DNA of 14,748 bases from JANXQG01 sp037147235 (lineage in GTDB: Bacteria > Planctomycetota > Planctomycetia > Pirellulales > Thermoguttaceae), in assembly GCA_037147235.1 (NCBI GenBank), contig JBAWVO010000161.1:1-14748 (forward strand). Direction: 5' to 3'. This document shows, in pieces, positions 7,124-12,955 of this stretch (the first letter of the stretch is position 1; every line of letters begins with the position of its first letter). The translations under genes were made by a program, and so were the position numbers. A model generated the notes under the pieces. The model ran no database searches, had not been told where the DNA came from, and saw only the letters and a list, made by a program, of their open reading frames with translations.

Positions 7124-7507
7124 TCATGCGGTGACGGGTTCGGTGGCTATCGGTTTACAGTATTTCGTGACTTTTTCGCGGAGTGCCGCAGGCTCGAAGG
7201 GTTTGATCAGGTAATCGGAAGCTCCGGCCTGAAGTGCCTCAAGAACCCGCAATTTGCTCGCTTCTGCCGTGACCATGATGATCGGCATGTGGTATCCCCG
7301 CGAGCGGACGATCTTGAGGACCGCCAAACCGTCGGGGGGGGGCATGTCCCAATCCAGGAGCAGGAGGTCCATATCGGCCTGCTTTAGCTCGACGAGGGCC
7401 TCCGCGCCGTCGCCGGCCTGCCGGATTTCTGCAATGTCTTGCAGACACATGGCAACCAGCGTGCGCATCAGCCGATCATCGTCAGCGATTAGGATTCGTA
7501 GGCTCAT
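7124..7507 (-). CDS. Stand-alone response regulator receiver domain (second)
   Basis: A 127-residue single-receiver protein. Key residues are Asp9/Asp10 (ILIADDDRL), phosphorylation site Asp52 (LLLLDWDMPPPDG), Thr80 (IIMVTAEAS) and Lys102 (DYLIKPF). I chose the ATG at 7507, which places the first strand four residues in. An in-frame TTG at 7525 overlaps the stop of the preceding gene (TTGA) and would add six residues; translational coupling from that TTG is possible. The PPP run after the phosphorylation site loop is unusual. As a CheY-like protein without output domain it would bind a partner when phosphorylated by CheA. Confidence 0.9.
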   Translation of the reverse strand: MSLRILIADDDRLMRTLVAMCLQDIAEIRQAGDGAEALVELKQADMDLLLLDWDMPPPDGLAVLKIVRSRGYHMPIIMVTAEASKLRVLEALQAGASDYLIKPFEPAALREKVTKYCKPIATEPVTA

Positions 7508-7521
7508 GTTGGCTTGAGGTT

Positions 7522-7896
7522 TCAAGTGCTGCTATTGGGGACCAATTGTTCCAGGGTGGCCTGGAGGTTTCGCTTATCGAATGGCTTGGCGACGAAGTCC
7601 GAGGCGCCGGCCTTGATGGCGTCCTTGAGTACGCCCCTTTGCTCCAGGGCACTGACCACAAGGATTTTGGCCTCGGGATCGAAGGCCATGATGCCGTGCA
7701 AGGCATGTAAGCCGTCATGTTCGGGCATGACCAGGTCAAGCGTCACGGCATCGGGTTTTAGTTCCCGGTAACGGTCGATGGCCTCCTGGCCGTTGGCGGC
7801 CTCGCCGACCACTTCCCAGCCGGCATGGATGGCCATGTCCTTGATAATTTGCCGGATGATCATTGCGTCATCCGCGACTAAGAGTCTGCGTGTCAT
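7522..7896 (-). CDS. cheY: CheY-like response regulator
   Basis: A 124-residue single-receiver protein with the conserved pocket Asp9/Asp10 (LLVADDAMIIR), phosphorylation site Asp54 (VTLDLVMPEHDG), Ser82 in the switch position (LVVSALEQ) and Lys104 (FVAKPF). The wording of the sequence (GWEVVGEAANGQEAI, then ELKPDAVTLDLVMPE) is close to CheY proteins of the Thermotoga/Bacillus type, which work with CheC and CheD, so it is the best candidate for the flagellar output regulator here. It lies directly after cheD and 14 bases before the next receiver gene. No strong ribosome binding site is visible. Confidence 0.92.
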   Translation of the reverse strand: MTRRLLVADDAMIIRQIIKDMAIHAGWEVVGEAANGQEAIDRYRELKPDAVTLDLVMPEHDGLHALHGIMAFDPEAKILVVSALEQRGVLKDAIKAGASDFVAKPFDKRNLQATLEQLVPNSST

Positions 7897-7917
7897 GGTT
7901 CAAGCCCCCTGGTTCGT

Positions 7918-7966
7918 AGGACAGGTTTTCAACCTGTCCTGAAGTCTAGGTTAGTTTTTCAACCTA
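7918..7966. repeat. Two palindromes between cheD and the cheY-like gene
   Basis: AGGACAGGTT-TTC-AACCTGTCCT (7918-7940) is a perfect 10-bp stem with a three-base loop, preceded by GT. Just beyond it TAGGTT and AACCTA (7947-7966) form a weaker, related stem. They occupy most of the 91-base gap between the two genes. Confidence 0.75.
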
Positions 7967-7987
7967 TCTCATGCGGATTGGTGAATA

Positions 7988-8476
7988 TTATAAAGTTTTC
8001 GTGGGTTGGCCGGCGGATTCGACGATCATGGCTCCGCTTTCACATTCAAAGGTTACGCGTCGTCCGCGCGTTCCGCCGACGTCTTGTCCCGCGACGCGAA
8101 TGCCGACGGCTCGTAGCGATTGGGCAACGGCCTCGATGTTGCTATCGCCGATCTGCAAGGGACCGGAACTGCCGAACATGGCTGCGCCGCCGGCAAGTTT
8201 TGCCGTCAAGCAAGGGGCGGGCGCGTTCAACTCCTTGAGCAATTCCAGCATCTTAGGAATCGCCGTATCGGCAAACTTACCCGGCGTGCCATCGCGCCCC
8301 GCCGAGACCGGTAGGACGATGTGTGCCATCGCGCCCCGTTTGAGGCGCGGGTGGTAGAGTGCCAGGGCAATGCAGGAGCCGACGACCGCCTTCATTTTTT
8401 TGGGTGGCCCGCCGGCGGCAATTTGTCCCATGCCGACCAAGGTTTCCTCGGTCGCGCTCATCGTTGTGGTTGCCAT
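7988..8476 (-). CDS. cheD: Chemoreceptor glutamine deamidase CheD
   Basis: A 162-residue CheD. The catalytic Cys35 sits in VVGSCIALALY and His52 in MAHIVLP; their spacing (17 residues) equals that of Thermotoga CheD (Cys27, His44). Further family text includes KFADTAIPKMLELL (67-80), KLAGGAAMF (92-100) and the RVAGQDVGGTRGRRV stretch. CheD turns receptor glutamines into glutamates and, in CheC systems, binds CheC to adjust its phosphatase activity. The neighbouring cheC gene (38 bases upstream) fits that pairing. The start at 8476 is the first ATG; Met6 (8461) is an alternative. Confidence 0.95.
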   Translation of the reverse strand: MATTTMSATEETLVGMGQIAAGGPPKKMKAVVGSCIALALYHPRLKRGAMAHIVLPVSAGRDGTPGKFADTAIPKMLELLKELNAPAPCLTAKLAGGAAMFGSSGPLQIGDSNIEAVAQSLRAVGIRVAGQDVGGTRGRRVTFECESGAMIVESAGQPTKTL

Positions 8477-8494
8477 TATGTGTGGATCCTAATA

Positions 8495-8518
8495 CTGAAA
8501 AACCCGGGGTGTTTTCAG
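8495..8518. repeat. Small inverted repeat at the cheC stop codon
   Basis: CTGAAAA (8495-8501) and TTTTCAG (8512-8518) form a perfect 7-bp stem around a GC-rich loop, and the cheC stop codon lies in the stem. Read on the minus strand, a GGGTTTTT tract lies on the 3' side. It could weaken transcription into cheD, but it may be chance. Confidence 0.35.
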
Positions 8519-9141
8519 GGTTGGGGTGCTGCATGGAGGGACCGTTCGAGCGACTCTTGCAGTCCGGGGGTCGGAACAAAGACGACGCGCCAATCGAGTT
8601 TTCCACCATTGCGGCGGAAGGCGATGTCGCAGAGCAACAGGTCGTCGCCGACGGCCGCCTGGGTCATCAGGGCCTGCTGGAGGACGCTGGCCCCGAAATC
8701 CTGGATGAAGTAGGGTGGCGAAGGGCGGAGGTCCATGCCGACTAGGCGCGTCAGGGCGTTCACGTAGGCACATCCGAGGATGTTGCCCGTTTCCATGAGG
8801 GCTGACTTTTCGAGTTCACTCCACTCGGGATCCGTGCCGACCTCGCGTCCCAGCAGCGATGCCGCCAGTTGCCGGCCGTTCATGTCGTCGAACATCAAAA
8901 TGATGCTGCCGCCACCGCACTGACCATCGAGCGTCATGACGACCATCGTCATCGCCTCGTCGCCGATGGCCAACTCGACCGCGACTTCTTCCAACGCAAC
9001 CTGTCGGACTTCATCGAGCGTGACGGTGATGATCCCGTCGGTCCAGCGGCACATTGCCGCCGAGGCATCGTGCGTGGCCGACCCGAACAGCTCCTGAAGG
9101 CCGGCGAGAGTTTTTACGTTATCGTTAGCAGTTGTTAGCAT
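8515..9141 (-). CDS. cheC: CheC-like chemotaxis phosphatase
   Basis: A 208-residue CheC-family protein. The second-half active site is intact: Glu117-x2-Asn120 in ALMETGNILGCAYVNAL. In the first half, the place where CheC normally has E-x2-N followed by IGAGNAA reads ELFGSATHDASAA, so Glu17 remains but the asparagine is Gly20. One of the two catalytic sites therefore looks lost. CheC hydrolyses phospho-CheY and in turn is bound by CheD. A ribosome binding site AAAGGA lies about nine bases before the ATG. The gene follows cheA after a repeat-filled gap of 177 bases and precedes cheD. Confidence 0.9.
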   Translation of the reverse strand: MLTTANDNVKTLAGLQELFGSATHDASAAMCRWTDGIITVTLDEVRQVALEEVAVELAIGDEAMTMVVMTLDGQCGGGSIILMFDDMNGRQLAASLLGREVGTDPEWSELEKSALMETGNILGCAYVNALTRLVGMDLRPSPPYFIQDFGASVLQQALMTQAAVGDDLLLCDIAFRRNGGKLDWRVVFVPTPGLQESLERSLHAAPQP

Positions 9142-9160
9142 GATTATTGTCCTTTAAGGA

Positions 9161-9312
9161 TGTGTAGGATGGACTTCCAAGTCCGTCATTACTTCCGCGT
9201 TCTGTAGGATGGACTTCCAAGTCCGTCTTTACTTCCGCGTTCTGTAGGATGGACTTCCAAGTCCGTCTTTACTTCCGCGTTTTTTAGGACGGACTTGGAA
9301 GTCCATCCTACG
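9161..9312. repeat. Array of three direct and one inverted palindromic repeats
   Basis: Three 40-bp units lie head to tail (9161-9200, 9201-9240, 9241-9280); the second and third are identical and the first differs at two bases. Each holds GTAGGATGGACTT-CC-AAGTCCGTC, a stem of about nine pairs with one wobble, and a linker ending ACTTCCGCGT. A fourth copy of the palindrome lies inverted at about 9284-9312. The array fills the cheA-cheC gap and begins seven bases after the cheA stop. Confidence 0.9.
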
Positions 9313-9318
9313 GGATGC

Positions 9319-12276
9319 TTAGCAGGTTACGCACCCGGCCTTTTTGGATACGATTCCAACGAGGCCGGCGATGTCGAGGATCAGCGATACGCGTCCGTCG
9401 CCGAGGATGCTGGCCCCGGCGATTCCGAGCACATTGGCGAAGTTGTCGGCGATGGACTTGATGACCACTTCTTCTTCGCCGATGACGCGGTCGACAACCA
9501 TGCCGACTTCTTCGCCCGCCTCGCCCACGATCACCAGAATGGTCTCCGCGGCCTGGGATGCCATATCTTTTTCGGTGCCGTGGAAGCTGAGCAGGTCACC
9601 CAGCCGCAGGAGGGAGACCGTTCGACCTCGCACACATGCCATCTGATGTCCGTGGACCGCATTCACCTGGTTCTGGGCGACACTCACAATTTCCACGACG
9701 GCCTCCATTGGAATGGCAAAGACGTCGCCGCGGATTTCGACCAGCAGCGAGGGGAGGATCGCGAGCGTCAGCGGCAGCTTGATGGTGATCGTGGTGCCCT
9801 GTCCCGGTACGCTGTTGATATCGACGGTCCCGCTGAGTTCGTCGATCTTCGACTTGACGATGTCCATTCCCATTCCGCGCCCGGAGACCTCGGTCACCTT
9901 CTCCGCGGTGCTGAGTCCAGGCTCCCAAATCTTCTGGTAGATCTGCTGCGTCGTCAATTTTTCGGCGTCGGCCTTGGTCACGAGGCCCTTCTCCAGGCAC
10001 TTGCGCAAAATACGATCGGCATCCAGCCCCTTGCCGTCGTCGCGGACCTCGATCACGATGCTGTTGCCGCGATGAAAAGCATCAAGCGTGACGGTCCCTT
10101 CGCGGGGCTTTCCGGCCGCCTCCCGGACCTCGGGCGATTCGATGCCGTGGTCGACCGAATTCCGCACGAGATGCACGAGCGGGTCTCCCAGTTCGTCGAT
10201 CATCCGCTTGTCGAGTTCGGTATTCTCGCCACGAATCACCAGCTTGGCCTGTTTGCCATTCGAGCGGGTTATGTCGCGGACGACTCGCTTGAATCGAGCG
10301 AAGAGAGGCCCGATGGGGACCATCCGGGTATCCATGACGCTCTGCTGAATTCCGTCGCTGACTCTCCCCAGTTGATGAATCGCTTCAAACAGATCCTGGA
10401 CAAAAACGCGTGTCTGGCTGAATGCCTGGACCTCGCGGCGGAGGGGTTCCAGCTCAATCTGGATCCGCCGCACGTAAGTTCGGATTCCTTCCGCCACCGC
10501 GGCCGAGTGTTCGCCGTCAAGTCGCAGCGCGATCTGGCTACCCATCCGGTCCAACTCGGTGGACACCCTGTTCAATGCGTGTTCCGAGTGCTTGCAGCCC
10601 ATCGCACCCCGGAACTTATCGCCGATTTGAACGAACTGCGCCTTGTTGATGACCAATTGGCCGGCGAGATCCATCAGGTGATCCAATCGGTCGATGTCCA
10701 CGCGCACCGTTTCGGTGGGCCGCTGCCCGGCGTCGGCCGCTCGCGATTCACTTTCCTGGACGGGTTTTGATTTGGCGGCTTCCGGTACAAAGAGAGCAGG
10801 CGAGACGCCCGCACCACAATTGGCCGCGGCTTGTGGTGTTGGCGGCGCGGTGGCAAGAAGAGCAGGCGAGACGCCCGCACCCCAATTGGCTATGATTTGT
10901 GGTGCGGCCGTCCCGGCTGCAACCAGTGGTTCGACCTTGGCTTCCAACACGCCGGAAATCCGCAAGCGGTCCTTGATGATTTCCAAGGGCTTGTCGGTGA
11001 CCAGTCGAAATCGAAAACAATCGAGTTGCTCGATCTCGTCGAATGTCTCCGGCCGCGGGTCGCAATCGGACATCTCTCCCAGTTTGGAAAGTTTTTCGTA
11101 GATCAAAGTGGCCTTGAGCCCGACGGCGGGTAAGGAGGGCTGGAATTTGACTTCGCCCAGATAGGTCACCCGACCGAAAGTCTCCTCGACCGAACTTTCC
11201 GACCGTGCTGGCGGCAGTGTACTTGCCGTTTGGCCGGAAGGATCCGCAGCGGAAATTCCCGACTGCGCCACTCGCAATTCACGCGCCAGTTGGCCGAAAG
11301 GGTCGGAGCGTGACGTTCCATGTTTCAGTGCGGCCACGTTCCGTTGCAGCGCGTCGGTGCATTTCAGGAAGACATCGACCACACTCATCGACAACGAACC
11401 GTGCGTCTCGACTAACTCTTGCAGTAAGTCCTCCATTAAATGAGCCAGTTTGGCAATCCGGTTCAGGCCGATCGAGGCCGCCGAACCTTTGATCTTGTGC
11501 GCGGTGCCCATCAGGTTCTTCAGATCGTTGCCATTGCCGCCATTGTCCAGCGCAAGCAAGGTGCTGGACAGACCATCCAGGGCCTCCTCGCTCTCGCCAA
11601 TGAAGATCGATAGGTACTTCTGCGGAATCTCGGCTTCGTCCTGTACATCTTCCAAAGGATCCGCCTCATTACTCCCCTCGCCCGTACTCGGGAGAGGGGC
11701 AAGCAAATCACTCCCCTCGCCCGTACTCGGGAGAGGGGCCGGGGGTGAGGGCAAGTTGCCGGGCATTTCTTCCGACATGAGCCTCTCGGCCTCGGCTTGC
11801 GACGACTGCATCTTCTCCACGCCCGCCGTCTGAAGCAGTCGGCGGATGGCGTCCACGACTGCGCTGCAATCGACCGGTTCGTTCCCCGGTTCCTTCAATC
11901 GCTCGATCAGCGCGGTCAGTTGGTCGAGTCCCATGAAGACCAATTCGGTCACATCGCCGTTGACGGCCAATTCGTTCTTTCGAGCGGCGTCGAAGACGTT
12001 TTCAATCTTGTGCGTGAGATTGTTGATGTCCGTAAGCCCCAACATGGCCGACAGTCCTTTCAGACTGTGGGCTGCCCGAAACATCTCGTTGAGGACCGTG
12101 GCATCGCACTGCTCGTGGTGATCGTCGCCGAGCGCGCGGACCCATTCATCCAGTTGCAGCAACCGCTCATTAAGTTGCGTGAGGAGTTGGTCCGACTCGT
12201 CGAGGAAGTCGCCCAGAAGGCTGTCAAGCAGTTCGTTTTGACCGTCGGATTGCATGTCGCTCATGGTCTGATCCAT
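9319..12276 (-). CDS. cheA: Chemotaxis histidine kinase CheA with two Hpt domains
   Basis: At 985 residues this is longer than a standard CheA (about 650). Domains in order: Hpt1 (about 15-130, His70 in AAHSLKG); a proline-rich linker; Hpt2 (about 215-320, His260 in TAHKIKG); a second linker; a P2-like receiver-docking domain (about 367-450); a third linker; an enlarged P3 dimerisation domain (from about 523); the P4 ATPase (N-box Asn706 in HLVRNSVDHG, G1 DDGKG 746-750, G2 SGRGMGM from 798); and a P5 CheW-like domain (about 840-980). Both histidines and the ATP-binding boxes are intact. It would autophosphorylate in receptor arrays and pass phosphate to the receivers encoded downstream. The P3 region between VDIDRLDHLMDLAG and SVMDTRMVP is about 60 residues longer than in E. 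coli. Repeats have entered two linkers (listed separately). The start at 12276 is the first of three close ATGs (also 12264, 12255); only a weak AAGAAG precedes it. Confidence 0.95.
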   Translation of the reverse strand: MDQTMSDMQSDGQNELLDSLLGDFLDESDQLLTQLNERLLQLDEWVRALGDDHHEQCDATVLNEMFRAAHSLKGLSAMLGLTDINNLTHKIENVFDAARKNELAVNGDVTELVFMGLDQLTALIERLKEPGNEPVDCSAVVDAIRRLLQTAGVEKMQSSQAEAERLMSEEMPGNLPSPPAPLPSTGEGSDLLAPLPSTGEGSNEADPLEDVQDEAEIPQKYLSIFIGESEEALDGLSSTLLALDNGGNGNDLKNLMGTAHKIKGSAASIGLNRIAKLAHLMEDLLQELVETHGSLSMSVVDVFLKCTDALQRNVAALKHGTSRSDPFGQLARELRVAQSGISAADPSGQTASTLPPARSESSVEETFGRVTYLGEVKFQPSLPAVGLKATLIYEKLSKLGEMSDCDPRPETFDEIEQLDCFRFRLVTDKPLEIIKDRLRISGVLEAKVEPLVAAGTAAPQIIANWGAGVSPALLATAPPTPQAAANCGAGVSPALFVPEAAKSKPVQESESRAADAGQRPTETVRVDIDRLDHLMDLAGQLVINKAQFVQIGDKFRGAMGCKHSEHALNRVSTELDRMGSQIALRLDGEHSAAVAEGIRTYVRRIQIELEPLRREVQAFSQTRVFVQDLFEAIHQLGRVSDGIQQSVMDTRMVPIGPLFARFKRVVRDITRSNGKQAKLVIRGENTELDKRMIDELGDPLVHLVRNSVDHGIESPEVREAAGKPREGTVTLDAFHRGNSIVIEVRDDGKGLDADRILRKCLEKGLVTKADAEKLTTQQIYQKIWEPGLSTAEKVTEVSGRGMGMDIVKSKIDELSGTVDINSVPGQGTTITIKLPLTLAILPSLLVEIRGDVFAIPMEAVVEIVSVAQNQVNAVHGHQMACVRGRTVSLLRLGDLLSFHGTEKDMASQAAETILVIVGEAGEEVGMVVDRVIGEEEVVIKSIADNFANVLGIAGASILGDGRVSLILDIAGLVGIVSKKAGCVTC
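10793..10890. repeat. In-frame duplicated repeat in the cheA third linker
   Basis: A 32-bp word (AGAGCAGGCGAGACGCCCGC, then ACCACAATTGGC) occurs at 10793-10824 and again at 10859-10890 with one mismatch. The offset of 66 bp is exactly 22 codons, so both are read in the same frame as GAGVSPAL (residues 466-473 and 488-495). A related GTGCGGCCGTCCCGGCTGC word follows at 10902. They lie between the P2-like and P3 domains. Confidence 0.85.
11671..11739. repeat. In-frame palindromic repeats in the cheA first linker
   Basis: A 30-bp palindromic word (11671-11700 and 11710-11739; core CCCGTACTCGGG with CCCCTC and GAGGGG outside) is present twice without mismatch, offset by 39 bp or 13 codons. Both copies are translated as APLPSTGEGS (residues 180-189 and 193-202), between Hpt1 and Hpt2. 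The text beside the second copy (CCGGGGGTGAGGGCAAG) continues as in intergenic copies of this repeat that I know from other planctomycetes; that match is from memory. Confidence 0.85.
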
Positions 12277-12294
12277 CTATCTTCTTGGGCGTTT

Positions 12295-12336
12295 CATGGT
12301 GGGGCTCGTTTCACTCTCCCCACCCTACGATTATTG
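12295..12336. repeat. Hairpin repeat, copy 1 of 2 (copy 2 at 12852-12893)
   Basis: The 42-bp text starting CATGGTGGGGCTCG matches 12852-12893 at 40 of 42 positions. GGTGGGG and CCCCACC form the stem. This copy lies between the small protein gene and cheA and includes the last codon and the TAA stop of the small gene. Confidence 0.85.
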
Positions 12337-12507
12337 ACTGTCCACAACTATACTCTTCTTGTCTTCCAAATGCAGGTGATGCCGGGATATGGCGTCCGCC
12401 AATTCGACCAGGTGCGGCCGTTGTTCCGGCGGCAATCGATCGATTCTCATGCGAAGCCTGCTCAGCTTCTGCTCGAAGCCATCGTCTCTCTTCATTTCTT
12501 CAGACAT
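12331..12507 (-). CDS. Small 58-residue protein between cheW and cheA
   Basis: A short gene with a strong ribosome binding site, AAGGAG (plus-strand positions 12514-12519), six bases before the ATG. The 58 residues start MSEEMKRDDGFEQKLSRLRM and continue RIDRLPPEQRPHLVELADAI. They form charged, probably helical text without membrane segment or signal peptide. I do not recognise the family; the LPPEQRPHLVELAD stretch looks like a conserved small-protein motif. Its place between cheW and cheA on the same strand suggests co-expression with the chemotaxis genes and perhaps a role as a small partner of CheA or CheW, which is inference. Its last codon and stop lie in a repeat also found at 12852-12893, so the C-terminus (KKSIVVDSQ) may have been cut short by repeat insertion. 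Confidence 0.75.
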   Translation of the reverse strand: MSEEMKRDDGFEQKLSRLRMRIDRLPPEQRPHLVELADAISRHHLHLEDKKSIVVDSQ

Positions 12508-12548
12508 GTTCTTCTCCTTGGTTGGCTTTTCGGCACAAGTCCTCGATC

Positions 12549-12577
12549 GACCCCATCCAGCTTGCTGGATGGTGAAT
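12549..12577. repeat. CCATCC hairpin family, copy 1 (inverted)
   Basis: Read as reverse complement: TTCA, then CCATCC-AGC-AA-GCT-GGATGG, then GGTC. The 9-bp stem is perfect with an AA loop. Outer text is shared with the copies at 12625 and 12692, while the inner triplet differs. Confidence 0.85.
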
Positions 12578-12624
12578 CAGGTTATCCAGCTAGCCCAGGT
12601 CCGCGATGTAGCCAAGCAACCTCC

Positions 12625-12652
12625 TTCACCATCCACCAAGGTGGATGGGGTC
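12625..12652. repeat. CCATCC hairpin family, copy 2
   Basis: TTCA, then CCATCC-ACC-AA-GGT-GGATGG, then GGTC: perfect 9-bp stem, AA loop. The inner triplet pair ACC/GGT replaces AGC/GCT of copy 1 with both sides changed together. Confidence 0.85.
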
Positions 12653-12691
12653 GTGTTGGTCTTTGTTCTCCATTTTAGCCATTCAACCTTA

Positions 12692-12720
12692 TTCACCATC
12701 CGGGCAAGCCGGATGGGGTC
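12692..12720. repeat. CCATCC hairpin family, copy 3
   Basis: TTCA, then CCATCC-(G)GGC-AA-GCC-GGATGG, then GGTC. The inner triplet pair is GGC/GCC, again complementary, with one extra G in the left arm. Confidence 0.85.
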
Positions 12721-12737
12721 CAAAAATGTGTGTAACC

Positions 12738-12766
12738 TTGTTGTGGCCGGTCTCCTGACCGAGCCA
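12738..12766. repeat. GGTCTCC palindrome, copy 1 of 3
   Basis: TTGTTGTGGCCGGTCTCC followed by TGACCGAGCCAC. It matches the two copies at 12892-12947, with T in place of A after the central CC. The GTGGC and GCCAC ends also pair. Confidence 0.75.
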
Positions 12767-12772
12767 CGCCGC

Positions 12773-12843
12773 CGACCGAAGGTCTCCAATTTACCGGGAG
12801 ACCTGCGGTCGGACCTTTCGGCGGGGTCGGGAGACCCGCGCCG
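12773..12843. repeat. Compound repeat, shares modules with 4780-4826
   Basis: CGACCGAAGGTCTCC, a short spacer, GGGAGACCTGCGGTCG, then CCTTTCGGCGGGGTCGGG and AGACCCGCGCC. The first and second parts are near-complementary and can fold; the last part recurs as reverse complement at 4780-4806. No coding function is seen. Confidence 0.65.
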
Positions 12844-12851
12844 AACTCGAA

Positions 12852-12893
12852 CATGGTGGGGCTCGTTTCACTCTCCCCACCCTACAATTACTG
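12852..12893. repeat. Hairpin repeat, copy 2 of 2 (copy 1 at 12295-12336)
   Basis: Same text as copy 1 with two substitutions; stem GGTGGGG/CCCCACC. It lies in the 448-base gap between cheW and the small protein gene, which otherwise holds only repeats and no gene. Confidence 0.85.
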
Positions 12894-12947
12894 TTGTGGC
12901 CGGTCTCCAGACCGAGCACTGTTGTGGCCGGTCTCCAGACCGAGCCA
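12892..12947. repeat. GGTCTCC palindromes, copies 2 and 3 in tandem
   Basis: Two copies of TGTTGTGGCCGGTCTCC followed by AGACCGAGC lie at about 12892-12919 and 12920-12947, nine bases beyond the cheW stop (12956, minus strand). CGGTCT-CC-AGACCG is the palindromic core. They could act as an RNA stem protecting the 3' end of the cheW message. Confidence 0.75.
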
Positions 12948-12955
12948 CACTCTAC

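Noticed and set aside
9161..9312. CRISPR-like array
   Set aside because: The unit-to-unit linkers are nearly identical, the period is a simple 40-bp tandem repeat, one copy is inverted and no cas gene is present.
9295..10770. 491-codon open frame on the plus strand
   Set aside because: It is the complement of cheA; GC-rich codon use on the other strand opens this frame, and no family features are visible.
12577..12789. 70-codon minus-strand frame
   Set aside because: Consists of translated hairpin repeats.
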